A program made the position numbers and the translations under genes. Shown in pieces: positions 36,836-45,236 of a stretch of DNA of 64,000 nt. Under the pieces are notes generated by a model. It was not told the DNA's origin, made no database searches, and saw only the letters and a list, made by a program, of their open reading frames with translations. Source of the DNA: Achromobacter anxifer (lineage in GTDB: Bacteria > Pseudomonadota > Gammaproteobacteria > Burkholderiales > Burkholderiaceae_B); NCBI RefSeq assembly GCF_903652925.1, contig NZ_CAHLAR010000007.1, positions 248,001 to 312,000 of the forward strand. The letters are read 5' to 3'. Each line of letters starts with the position of its first letter. Positions within the stretch are counted from its first letter, which is position 1.

Positions 36836-39634
36836 TTAGCGGGGGACGATGCCCGGCGCTCCCAGGGCCGGGCTGTCCGGCGCGTCGTTGTCGTCCGGCG
36901 CTGCGGCGGCCCGGGCTTCTTGAGACGTCTGGGCATCGTGAAGCGCCTGGGTATCGCGAGATGCCTCGGCATCATGGTGCCCCTGCGTATCGCGAGATAC
37001 CTCGGCGTCGCGCGCCCCCTGGGCATCGCGAGACGTCTGCGCCACGGGGCTGGGCGATGCGCCCGCCGCTTCCGCGGCCTCGGCCGCCTGCGCGGGACTG
37101 GGCGCGGCGACCGGCGCGGGGGCCGGAACAGACGCGGCATTGGCCTGCGAGAACTGCTTCCACACTTCGATCGCGCGCAGGCGCTGCTTGGCCACGAGCT
37201 GGATGCGTTCGCGCAGATGCTCGTCGCGCGCCAGCAGGGCGTGGAAGTCGCGCGAAGACAGCATCAGCAGCTTGCTGTAGCCCAGCGAGGTCACGTCCGG
37301 CATGATCTGCTGCTCGCCCAGCAGCCCGAGTTCACCGAAGAACTCGCCGCTGCCCAGTTCGATCATGGTGTGGTCGGGCAGGTGCACGGCCACGGCGCCG
37401 GATGCCACGAAACACATTTCCTCGCCATGCCGGCCCTTGGTCAGCACGCGCTGGTCGGGCAGCGCCAGGCGCGGCTTGAGCAGCTTGCTGATGGCCCTCA
37501 GCGAATCGGCGGACAGGCCCTCGAATAGCGGCACGCGCTTGATCAGCTCGGCCGCGCTCATTTCGATGTCGAGCGGCGGATGCTTGTCGATATGGGCCCA
37601 GCGGCTCTTCAACTGGGACATCAGGTCCGCGTACACCTCGCCGCTGATCAGGAACTGTTCGAGCATGTCGCGGTAGCGGATGCGTTCCATTTCGCGGGCC
37701 ACGCGGCCCAGGTAGCTTTCCTGCAGCCACTGGGCGTACGAAGGATATTGCAGGTTCAGGGCCTGCATGGCGTTTTCGATGAGATCCAGGCGGCGCTGGT
37801 GCAGGGACACGATGCGCTGGGTGGCCTGCTCGCCCAGCAGAGGCGTGATCTGTTCGCGCGCGAACACGATCAGGCGTTGCGCCACGGACCGCTTGCTCAT
37901 CAGATTGGCGAATCGCTGGCCCAGTTCGCGCGCCAGCCAGCCCTGGAAGCCGAACAGGTAGTGCAGGCGCAGCGCCAGGCGGAAGCCGGTGGAATAGCGC
38001 ACGTCGGCCACGATGGCGCGCTCGAAGCCGGGAATGCCGCCCAGGCGGATCGCGTCCTCCAGCCGTTCCGCGCGCGCCAGCAGGGTTTCGGCCATGCGCC
38101 AATCCACGATCTGCGCCTTCAGGATGTCGAAGAACATTTCCTCTTCGCGCTGGGCCACGATGGCCAGGCCCACGGCGACGCGCTGGTCGTCGGTCATCTG
38201 GCTGACCTGGCCGTCATGCACGCTGGTCAGGCTGGCGTCGAACACGGAACGGATGCGTTCGCGGACCTCGGTGCCGATGTGCTCGGTCTTGGCGACCTCC
38301 TCGGTCTTGCCCTGCAGGTCTTCCAGCGCCACGGCCAGGGCCTGGTTGCGGATGGTGCGCTCCACCGGCGACAGCTGGTTCAGACCCAGCATGCGGATCA
38401 GCGGACGCAGGCTGATGCCATTGATGAACAAGGTCAACAGCACATAGCTGGTGGTGGCGACCGCGATGAACTGGCGCGCCTCTTCGGCCACGCCGGTCTG
38501 TTCCGTAACGGCCAGCGCCAGCGCCAGCGATACTGCGCCGCGCAGGCCGCCCCACAGCATGACCACCTTGTAGGGCCTGCTGACCTTGGTCCCAAGCCGG
38601 GTCAGCCCCAGCAGCGGCAACAGGCCGAAGACGACGATGGCGCGCGCGACCAGCGTCGCCACGAACACCACGGCCACCAGGGCCAGTTCCTGCCAGTCGG
38701 CGGCCGCCATCAGCTTGGGGATCAGCATGGCCGCGAACAGGAAAATCAGCGAATTGGCCCAGAAGCCGAACTGTTCCCAGGCGCTGGACAGGTATTCGAA
38801 GGTGGTGGGCGACATGCGCGTGCGGCCGGTGGATCCCACCACCAGGCCGGCGATCACCGTGGCGACCACGCCCGACACGTTCAGGTAATGCTCGGAAATG
38901 AAGAAGGACAGGTAGGCCAGCGTCAGCGTCAGCGTGATTTCCGCGGTGGGAAAGCCGCGCAGCCAGGCGAACAGGAAGCAGGCCAGCCGGCCCATGGCGA
39001 AACCGGCTATGCCGCCGCCGATGAAGTGCACGATGAAGTCGTTGAAGATGCCGCTGGCGGTAAGTTCGCCATGGCCGCCCAATACGGCCAGCAGCACGGA
39101 GTACAAGGCAATGGAGGCCGCGTCGTTGAACAGGCTTTCGCCTTCGACCAGCGTGGTCAGGCGCTTGGGCGCGCCCACTTCACGGAAGATGCCCACCACC
39201 GCCACGGGGTCGGTGGTGGCGACGATGGCTCCCAGCAGCAGGCAGACCACCAGGCCGTAGGGCGAAATGGCGTCCAGCGTCACCCCGACCACCACGGTGC
39301 AAACCACCACGGCCACGATGGCCATCATGAGGATGGGACCGATGTCGTCCATCAGGCGCCGCACGTTCATGGACAGCGCGGTCTCGAACAGCAGCACCGG
39401 CAGGAACACCATCAGGAAGGTTTCGGACGAAATCTCGAAACGTTCCAGCGAGTCCAGGAAGTCGCCGATCCAGCTGGGGGCCCAGCCGTGCACGTGCACG
39501 ATGATGCCCAGCAGACAGCCGACGATAGCCAGCAGCACCGAGTAGGGCAGCTTGAGGCGGCCGGCCAGAGGCGGCATGAAACAGACCAGCGTGAGCAAGC
39601 CCGCCAGGCCGAATACGAGAAAACCTACATCCAT
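36836..39634 (-). CDS. CPA1 sodium:proton antiporter with C-terminal cyclic-nucleotide-binding domain
   Basis: Encodes 932 residues. The first ~420 are a 12-helix CPA1/NhaP exchanger with VATTDPVAVVGIF and VEGESLFNDAASIALY (ion-binding Asp residues). A long cytoplasmic helical region follows, then a cNMP-binding fold at about 720-840 (GEEMCFVASGAVAVHL, SGEFFGELGLL). The usual phosphate-binding Arg after FGE-x-x-LL is missing (MPDVTS there), so binding of cAMP is uncertain. The last ~95 residues are low-complexity, with 12-residue repeats. Divergent from the CpdA-like phosphodiesterase gene. Confidence 0.88.
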   Translation of the reverse strand: MDVGFLVFGLAGLLTLVCFMPPLAGRLKLPYSVLLAIVGCLLGIIVHVHGWAPSWIGDFLDSLERFEISSETFLMVFLPVLLFETALSMNVRRLMDDIGPILMMAIVAVVVCTVVVGVTLDAISPYGLVVCLLLGAIVATTDPVAVVGIFREVGAPKRLTTLVEGESLFNDAASIALYSVLLAVLGGHGELTASGIFNDFIVHFIGGGIAGFAMGRLACFLFAWLRGFPTAEITLTLTLAYLSFFISEHYLNVSGVVATVIAGLVVGSTGRTRMSPTTFEYLSSAWEQFGFWANSLIFLFAAMLIPKLMAAADWQELALVAVVFVATLVARAIVVFGLLPLLGLTRLGTKVSRPYKVVMLWGGLRGAVSLALALAVTEQTGVAEEARQFIAVATTSYVLLTLFINGISLRPLIRMLGLNQLSPVERTIRNQALAVALEDLQGKTEEVAKTEHIGTEVRERIRSVFDASLTSVHDGQVSQMTDDQRVAVGLAIVAQREEEMFFDILKAQIVDWRMAETLLARAERLEDAIRLGGIPGFERAIVADVRYSTGFRLALRLHYLFGFQGWLARELGQRFANLMSKRSVAQRLIVFAREQITPLLGEQATQRIVSLHQRRLDLIENAMQALNLQYPSYAQWLQESYLGRVAREMERIRYRDMLEQFLISGEVYADLMSQLKSRWAHIDKHPPLDIEMSAAELIKRVPLFEGLSADSLRAISKLLKPRLALPDQRVLTKGRHGEEMCFVASGAVAVHLPDHTMIELGSGEFFGELGLLGEQQIMPDVTSLGYSKLLMLSSRDFHALLARDEHLRERIQLVAKQRLRAIEVWKQFSQANAASVPAPAPVAAPSPAQAAEAAEAAGASPSPVAQTSRDAQGARDAEVSRDTQGHHDAEASRDTQALHDAQTSQEARAAAAPDDNDAPDSPALGAPGIVPR
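36922..37029. repeat. Three 36-bp tandem repeats in the antiporter tail
   Basis: Three imperfect 36-bp units begin gagacgtctg, gagatgcctc and gagatacctc at 36922, 36958 and 36994, with a partial fourth at 37030. They code for 12-residue units of the type SRDTQGHHDAEA. Such in-frame units can gain or lose copies by slippage. Confidence 0.85.
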
Positions 39635-39817
39635 GGTCCGTTATTGGTGCTTGTGTAAAGTTCCACAAGAATAGCGGCTTTTTTCCCCGGCGCCGGGCGG
39701 GAAACCGTCAGGAATCGTGGAGAATGCACGTTTCGTTACCCCAATGCGGACAAGCGATACGCGTCGCGCCGCGTTTTTGGGTAATGTGGAATCGCGCAAA
39801 CTTTGCAGGAGCAGTAC

Positions 39818-40657
39818 TTGGCCCGGATCCATTCCCTGACGCGGCGCGACGATGCGCCCGCCATGCTGGTCCAGCTGACCGACAGCCATCTGTTCGGCGA
39901 GCCCGAAACCTCGATGCTGGGCGTCAATACGGACGCCAGCCTGCGAGCCGTGCTGCGCCAGATCGAGGCCGACGGCAAGCATCCCGACCTGCTGCTGGCC
40001 ACCGGCGACATGTCGCAGGACGGTGAGGCCGAGGCCTATCGCCGCCTGGCGCGCGTCCTGTCCGAAGCGCCGGCCCTGGCGCAGGCCAATATCCGCTGTC
40101 TGCCGGGCAATCACGACCTGCCGGGCGTGATGCGCCAGGAACTGCCGCAATGGTCGGCGCCGGTGACCGACGTGGGCGCGTGGCGCGTGGTCTCCCTGGA
40201 TACGACCGTGCCCGGCTCCAACGCCGGCCATCTGCCCGCCAACCAGCTCGACCTGCTGGAGGCCGCCCTGGCCGAAGCGCCGGGCCGCCACACGCTGATC
40301 GCCATGCATCACAACCCCATGCAGATCGACAGCCACTGGCATGATTCGATGATGATCGACAACCCGCAGGCGCTGTTCAAGCTGCTGACGCATTGGCCGC
40401 AAGTCCGCGTGCTGCTGTGGGGCCACGTGCATCACGAGTTCGACCGGCGCCGCCACAACCTGCGCATGCTGGCCACGCCGTCGACCTGCTTCCAGTTCAG
40501 CATTCGCGACGGCAAGCATGTGGTGGACAACATGGCGCCCGGCTACCGCTGGATCAAGCTGTACCAGGACGGCTCGATGGCGACGGGAGTGCGACGCGTG
40601 CAAGACGCGCTGTGGCACGGCGCCAAGACGGCGTCCGATAACGCCGAAGCGGCCTGA
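39818..40657 (+). CDS. cpdA: Metallophosphoesterase, CpdA-like 3',5'-cyclic-AMP phosphodiesterase
   Basis: Encodes 279 residues. All calcineurin-type metal motifs are present: LTDSHLF (D-x-H), LLATGDMSQDG (GD), CLPGNHD (GNHD), AMHHNP and WGHVHHEF (GHxH). This is the class III cNMP phosphodiesterase family of E. coli CpdA. TTG at 39818 is favoured because AGGAG lies 6 nt upstream; ATG at 39863 would give a shorter protein starting MLVQLTDSH. Divergent from an antiporter that carries a cNMP-type domain. Confidence 0.85.
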   Translation: MARIHSLTRRDDAPAMLVQLTDSHLFGEPETSMLGVNTDASLRAVLRQIEADGKHPDLLLATGDMSQDGEAEAYRRLARVLSEAPALAQANIRCLPGNHDLPGVMRQELPQWSAPVTDVGAWRVVSLDTTVPGSNAGHLPANQLDLLEAALAEAPGRHTLIAMHHNPMQIDSHWHDSMMIDNPQALFKLLTHWPQVRVLLWGHVHHEFDRRRHNLRMLATPSTCFQFSIRDGKHVVDNMAPGYRWIKLYQDGSMATGVRRVQDALWHGAKTASDNAEAA

Positions 40658-40719
40658 GCGGCCGAGCCTTTACGCTGCGGCGCACACGGCGCGCCATCCC
40701 TTGCGAAACGAACGCGCAT

Positions 40720-40890
40720 AAAAAACGGGGCACCAGGTATGCATGGTGCCCCGCAAGCATCCGTCTCATAGGGGAGGGGAAAGAGGAGAAGCCGAGACGG
40801 ATGACAAGACAGCCAACCAAAGTTCGCGGTCTACATGAAGTTAGGCGGCGCGATCCTCATTAAGTTTCTGGCGCAGTGCAAAATTCTCGA
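40720..40890 (-). ncRNA. Candidate trans-acting small RNA with CU-rich loop and terminator
   Basis: On the minus strand a 10-bp perfect stem (catccgtctc / gagacggatg; plus-strand arms 40758-40767 and 40794-40803) encloses a 26-nt loop that is almost entirely C and U (containing cttctcctctttcccctccc), complementary to Shine-Dalgarno sequences. It is followed by a second hairpin (cggggcacca / tggtgccccg, 40726-40753) and six Ts, a Rho-independent terminator. rpoH ends at its own terminator upstream, so this is a separate unit. The 5' end is not defined; the start given is approximate. No ORF of note. Confidence 0.55.
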
Positions 40891-40941
40891 TCGAATTTGT
40901 ATCAATTTATTCATGACCGGCCGCAACCGGCCTGAAAAGCA

Positions 40942-40966
40942 AAAGGGCCGCTGATCGCGGCCCTTT
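40942..40966 (-). terminator. rpoH terminator
   Basis: Hairpin aaagggccgc-tgatc-gcggcccttt just past the rpoH stop; on the minus strand it is followed by ttgcttttc. Confidence 0.85.
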
Positions 40967-40985
40967 GCATGGTCGTGCGGACACC

Positions 40986-41870
40986 TCAGGCAGCGAGGTT
41001 GCCGCGCATCTTCTTCAGGGCGGCCGCCTCGATCTGGCGGATGCGCTCGGCCGACACGCCGAACTCCTGGGCCAGCTCGTGCAGCGTGGCGCCACCGTCG
41101 TCCTGCAACCAGCGGGCTTCGACGATTCGGCGCGAGCGCGGGTCCAGCGCTTCCAGCGCGTCGGTCAGGCCGACGCTTTGCAACTGGTCGCGGGCAGCGC
41201 GTTCCAGCACCCGCGTGGGTTCCTGGCGGCCTTCGTCGGACAGGTAGGCGATGGGCGCATAGCTGTCATCGTCGTCGTCCTGATTTTCGAGCGACATGTC
41301 GCGGCCGGACAGGCGCACTTCCATTTCGCTGACGTCTTCGCGGCGCACGTTCAGTTCGCGCGCGATGTGGTCGACCTGTTCCGGGTCCAGCGTCTGGCCG
41401 TCGGGGCGCATGCTGCGCAGGTTGAAGAACAGCTTGCGCTGGGCCTTGGTGGTCGCGACCTTCACCAGGCGCCAGTTGCGGATGATGTATTCGTGGATTT
41501 CGGCCTTGATCCAGTGCACGGCGAACGACACCAGGCGCACGCCGCGCTCGGGGTCGAAGCGCTTGACGGCCTTCATCAGGCCGACGTTGCCTTCCTGGAT
41601 GAGATCGGCATGCGGCAGGCCATAGCCCAGGTACTGGCGGGCCACCGACACCACCAGGCGCAGGTGCGACAGAATCAGTTCGCGCGCGGCGCCCAGGTCT
41701 TCCTGGTCGCGCAGGCGGCGGCCAAGCTCGGTTTCACGTTCCGCGGACAGGACCGGCAGGCGGTTGACCGAGGAAATATAAGCGTCGATCGTGCCAAGTG
41801 CGCCCGGATTGGCAATGGCCAACGCCAGGGCGTTGCCGGGAGCGGCCAACGAGGTACTGGGTTGCTTCAT
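40986..41870 (-). CDS. rpoH: RNA polymerase heat-shock sigma factor RpoH (sigma 32)
   Basis: Encodes 294 residues. Region 2 has LIQEGNVGLMKAVKRFDPERGVRLVSFAVHWIKAEI; the RpoH box QRKLFFNLR follows; region 4 ends with the HTH LHELAQEFGVSAERIRQIEAAALKKM. It directs transcription of chaperone and protease genes. ATG at 41870 is chosen because CCGGAG lies 9 nt upstream; an in-frame ATG at 41904-41906 has no SD. A CIRCE element lies 46 bp upstream, so HrcA is expected to repress it. Confidence 0.93.
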   Translation of the reverse strand: MKQPSTSLAAPGNALALAIANPGALGTIDAYISSVNRLPVLSAERETELGRRLRDQEDLGAARELILSHLRLVVSVARQYLGYGLPHADLIQEGNVGLMKAVKRFDPERGVRLVSFAVHWIKAEIHEYIIRNWRLVKVATTKAQRKLFFNLRSMRPDGQTLDPEQVDHIARELNVRREDVSEMEVRLSGRDMSLENQDDDDDSYAPIAYLSDEGRQEPTRVLERAARDQLQSVGLTDALEALDPRSRRIVEARWLQDDGGATLHELAQEFGVSAERIRQIEAAALKKMRGNLAA

Positions 41871-41916
41871 AGCGGGGGTCTCCGGATGGCGAAGGGATAA
41901 CGACATGGATTCGATG

Positions 41917-41943
41917 TTAGCACTCTAGTATTGGGAGTGCTAA
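41917..41943. promoter_or_regulatory. Perfect CIRCE operator (HrcA binding site) upstream of rpoH
   Basis: TTAGCACTC-N9-GAGTGCTAA matches the CIRCE consensus exactly. On the minus strand a TTGACG (41960-41965) with 17-nt spacing places a weak -10 (tagcac) inside the right arm, so HrcA binding would block the rpoH promoter. Confidence 0.92.
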
Positions 41944-42099
41944 TTCGACTATTGCGGCGCGTCAAAGTTTCCTGGAACCAATTGCGTCCCCGTTTATTTT
42001 TTGGGGTGATCGGCCCCTGCGACTATGCTGGGCACCCCCATTTAACAAGGAGCACGCTCCCAGGGCGGCCGGCCCGGCCGCCGGGCGTGGCCTGGGGCA

Positions 42100-42789
42100 T
42101 CACCATCCCAGGCGCTTGAGCCCCTCGGCCGTGGCCGCTCCGTCGGGCCGGACGAATAGCGCCCCGCGCGGGTCCATCAGGACCTGGTAGCGGGCGCCAT
42201 CGAACAAAGGCATATAGGCGGCGCTGCCAAATTGGACATCGACGAAGGGGAACCAGTTCGGAAAATTCTTCTTCAGCGAACCCAGGTCGGGCGCCGGCCA
42301 GTCATCCAGCGCATGGACCGAGCGCGTCGCGGAAGCTTCGCGCGCCGCGTCGCTGTAGCGGCCGGACAGGCGCTCCAGCCGGTACAAGGGCGGCACGCCG
42401 GCCATCAGCGCCGGCAGGCGCCAGCGCACGACGCGCGCGTCGATCTGCCACTGGTCGCCGTACAGCACGTACTGCTTGGTCCCGGAACCCGGCGCGCTGG
42501 CGCTGACCTGGAACTGGCCGTCGGCCACCTGGCGGACTTCGATGCGCGCCACCGGCTCGTCGGCCGTCAGGCGAAAGAACTGCACCAGCGACAGCGCCAG
42601 CAGCCCGGACACGCAGCCCAGCAGCACCAGCATCAAGCCGAACAGGCGGCGCACGGGCCGGAACTGGAACATCCGGCGGCCGCGCTCGTCGCGCGGGCCG
42701 CCGCGGCCCAGCAGCATGACGATGCCCGGCAGCAGGACAACGACGGCGCCCAGCAGTATCCAGACGAAGGGAGCGATTCCGTTGATCAA
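42100..42789 (-). CDS. Conserved two-helix membrane protein of unknown function
   Basis: Encodes 229 residues with two N-terminal membrane helices (FVWILLGAVVVLLPGIVMLL and LFGLMLVLLGCVSGLLALSLVQFF) and a soluble periplasmic domain rich in Arg and aromatic residues (QYVLYGDQWQIDARVVRW). Homologues in Alcaligenaceae are annotated as cation/multidrug efflux pump-like, but nothing here resembles a pump. Function not recognised. Stands alone between rpoH and fghA. Confidence 0.7.
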   Translation of the reverse strand: MINGIAPFVWILLGAVVVLLPGIVMLLGRGGPRDERGRRMFQFRPVRRLFGLMLVLLGCVSGLLALSLVQFFRLTADEPVARIEVRQVADGQFQVSASAPGSGTKQYVLYGDQWQIDARVVRWRLPALMAGVPPLYRLERLSGRYSDAAREASATRSVHALDDWPAPDLGSLKKNFPNWFPFVDVQFGSAAYMPLFDGARYQVLMDPRGALFVRPDGAATAEGLKRLGW

Positions 42790-42872
42790 ATCAGGCGTTC
42801 CTATTGAGCACAGACCGCAGGCGGCGGGCCGGGAGCCCGCCCCGGCAGGCTCGCCAGTATAGAAGCGCGCCT

Positions 42873-43739
42873 TCAGGCGGCCGGTTTTCCAAGCCGCTCG
42901 ACGTGAAACCGGATGTGATCCTCGATGAACGTCGAGATGAAATAGTAGCCGTGGTCGTAGCCTGGTTGGCGTCGCAGCTCCAGCGGCTGGCCGGCGGCGG
43001 CGCAGGCCGCCTCGAATACCTCGGGATACAACTGTTCCGCCAGGAACTGGTCGGACTCGCCCTGGTCGATCAGGATGCCGGCGGGGAACGGATTCGTGGC
43101 GCCGCGCATCAGCGCCGACGCGTCATAGGCCGCCCAGTCCTCGACCTTGTCGCCCAGGTAGGCGCCGAATGCCTTCTTGCCCCAGGGGCACTGGCTGGGC
43201 GCGGCAATGGGCGCGAACGCCGATACCGAGCGGAACTTGCCCGGGTTGCGCAGCGCCAGCACCAGCGCGCCGTGCCCCCCCATGGAATGGCCGAAGATGC
43301 CGGTGCGCGACGCGTCGCCGGGCAGGGCGTCGCCGGTGACGATGGCATGCAGCTCCTGCGTCACGTAGCTGTACATGCGGTAGTGGCCGCGCCAGGCGGG
43401 GGTGGTGGCGTCCACATAGAAGCCCGCGCCGGTGCCCAGGTCCCAGCTTTCGTCCTCGCCCGCCACGTTGGCGCCGCGCGGGCTGGTGTCCGGGGCCACC
43501 AGCATGACTCCGAGCTCGGCGGCCAGCCGCTGGGCGCCGGCCTTGATCATGAAAGTCTCTTCAGTGCAGGTCAGGCCCGCCAGATAGAACAGCACGGGGA
43601 CCGGCCCCTGTTCCGCCTGCGGCGGGACATAGACGGAGAACCGCATGGGCAGGCCGATTTCCGCGGACTCGTGGCGGTAATAGCGCTGCCAGCCGCCGAA
43701 GCAGCGATGCTGCGAAATGAGTTCCAGGGCGACTGCCAT
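42873..43739 (-). CDS. fghA: S-formylglutathione hydrolase
   Basis: Encodes 288 residues of the esterase D alpha/beta-hydrolase family. The nucleophile elbow is GHSMGGHGAL; YLAGLTCTEETF, GANVAGEDESWDLGTGAGFYVDAT and the C-terminal Asp and His (IDQGESDQF, PGYDHGYYF) complete the family pattern. It hydrolyses S-formylglutathione in formaldehyde detoxification. The partner dehydrogenase is not adjacent. Confidence 0.95.
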   Translation of the reverse strand: MAVALELISQHRCFGGWQRYYRHESAEIGLPMRFSVYVPPQAEQGPVPVLFYLAGLTCTEETFMIKAGAQRLAAELGVMLVAPDTSPRGANVAGEDESWDLGTGAGFYVDATTPAWRGHYRMYSYVTQELHAIVTGDALPGDASRTGIFGHSMGGHGALVLALRNPGKFRSVSAFAPIAAPSQCPWGKKAFGAYLGDKVEDWAAYDASALMRGATNPFPAGILIDQGESDQFLAEQLYPEVFEAACAAAGQPLELRRQPGYDHGYYFISTFIEDHIRFHVERLGKPAA

Positions 43740-43892
43740 TGCTTTCCTCCAGTTTCAAAGGGGTGGAAAAACCGCTCGCGGATTAGGGGATACCCACGGT
43801 GCGACGTTCCGTCGCCGAATGTTAACCTGGGCTTTATGGGGTACGAACGACAGAAAAAAAGCGATTTCATGCCCCGACCATGATCACGGGAC

Positions 43893-43921
43893 TTGACCAG
43901 CGCCCACCGTGGCACTATTTA
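43893..43921 (+). promoter_or_regulatory. Sigma-70-type promoter upstream of the Y1-transposase-like gene
   Basis: TTGACC (43893-43898), a 17-nt spacer, then TATTTA (43916-43921), 53 bp upstream of the start codon. It is the clearest -35/-10 pair in the window. Confidence 0.6.
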
Positions 43922-43973
43922 TATACCGTGAGCGAAGACAACCCGTTCTTCCAGATACGCAAGTCCTGACACT

Positions 43974-44744
43974 ATGGCCCGTCTGCCCCGTCTGTACGCC
44001 CCTGGGCTGCCCCAACTGGTGCAGGCCAACTTCATCCAGCCGCTGGCGGCGCCGTCGCAACCCGCGCCGGCCGACATCCTGAACCAACTGGCCACCTGGC
44101 TGGGCGAATCCGCCCAACGCCACCGGGTCTCGGTTCACGGCTGGCTGCTTGCCAACGACCGCATCCTGCTGCTGGCCACGCCGGCCGACGAAGAAGGCCT
44201 GCCGCGCCTGATGCAAACGCTGGGCCGCAACCTGGCGGCGCGCCTGCGCGGCGGCCGGGTCTTCGCAGGCCGCTACCGCTCCGCCTTGCTGGAGCCGGGG
44301 GCCTGGGTTCTGCCCTCGCTGGTCTGGCTGGAAACCTACCCGGTGCGCAGCGGCGCGTCGCAGGATCCCGATTCCTGGCCCTGGTCTTCCGCCGCCAGCC
44401 ATACCGGCAACACCACCGCAGCCCCCGCCCAGTGGCAATCGGATCACGCGGATTACTGGGCCTGCGGCAACACCCCGTTCGACCGCCAGGCCAATTACCG
44501 CAAGCGCTTGCAGGACGGCCTGTCGCGCGAGGAAACCCAGCGCATCGACCAGGCGGTCTCTGGCCAGTGGGCGCTGGGCGGCCCCGCCTTCATCGCCAGC
44601 CTGGCCCACACGGCCAGCCGCCGGGTAGCTCCCGGCCAGCGCGGCCGACCGCGCAAGAAGCCGGCTGCCGCGACGCCCGCCGATTCCGATGCCGACGCTG
44701 GAACCACGCCGTCGACGTCCACGCCCACCACCTCGACTTCCTGA
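43974..44744 (+). CDS. Domesticated Y1 (REP-associated) transposase-like protein without catalytic residues
   Basis: Encodes 256 residues. The first ~130 align with the Y1/RAYT transposase family: PRLYAPGLPQLVQ, HGWLLANDRILLLATP and FAGRYRSALLE...LETYPVRSG. The metal-binding HUH pair is replaced (Asp62 and Ile64 where NHVHLL is usual), and the tyrosine-bearing stretch reads WVLPSLVWLE. The C-terminus is Lys/Pro/Thr-rich and disordered. It cannot work as a transposase and is probably a DNA-binding relative. Homologues sit before gltB in related genomes as I recall. It has its own promoter. Confidence 0.75.
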   Translation: MARLPRLYAPGLPQLVQANFIQPLAAPSQPAPADILNQLATWLGESAQRHRVSVHGWLLANDRILLLATPADEEGLPRLMQTLGRNLAARLRGGRVFAGRYRSALLEPGAWVLPSLVWLETYPVRSGASQDPDSWPWSSAASHTGNTTAAPAQWQSDHADYWACGNTPFDRQANYRKRLQDGLSREETQRIDQAVSGQWALGGPAFIASLAHTASRRVAPGQRGRPRKKPAAATPADSDADAGTTPSTSTPTTSTS

Positions 44745-45236
44745 TCGCGGATCCGCCCGCGCGGCGGATCCCGCCCATCCCCATCCCTGAAGCAACGCCG
44801 CGCGCGGGCCCGTACCGCCACGGATCGGGCGTTGCCCTCGGCTCCCGCTGCTTGGCTCCCACCACTGTCTTCGCCGTCTGATCGCGCCCGGCTTTGGCCT
44901 GCCGGGACTAGGCGGCGCTTCGTCCCGGGGTCCGCATTTGCATTCCCGCAACGTCCGCCTTGGTCACATGCCCGCCTAAAACTCAAAATTAACGGGGACA
45001 GATAATCGGGAAAAGGCGGATTTCCAGTCCGTACCCGCACCCTCGTGGTGCACCCCCCTCCCACAAGCCCCTATTGGCGCGGCTCTTGATGCGTCCCTTT
45101 ATTATTGAAAAGTGACATGCCCTTATTATAAATAGGGACACGCCCTATTTATTCCTATTGCACCCTACTCTTGTCGGGGGTATTGTCCGTCTCCTGCACT
45201 GCAACATTACGACGCAGGCCCACTGCGGAGCGCGCC
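44745..45236. promoter_or_regulatory. Intergenic region upstream of gltB, with an inverted repeat
   Basis: About 490 bp without a convincing gene. It holds a 10-bp inverted repeat (ataaataggg at 45128-45137, ccctatttat at 45143-45152, spacer acacg) close to the gltB start, in a locally AT-rich stretch (tgcccttattataaat). The promoter and operator of gltBD should be here. A ggggacaga motif lies at 44994-45002 in a short AT-rich patch. Confidence 0.55.

Noticed and set aside
37580-39658. A 692-residue frame opposite the antiporter gene
   Set aside because: Typical GC-rich antisense shadow with His/Gln/Arg-rich composition and no domains.
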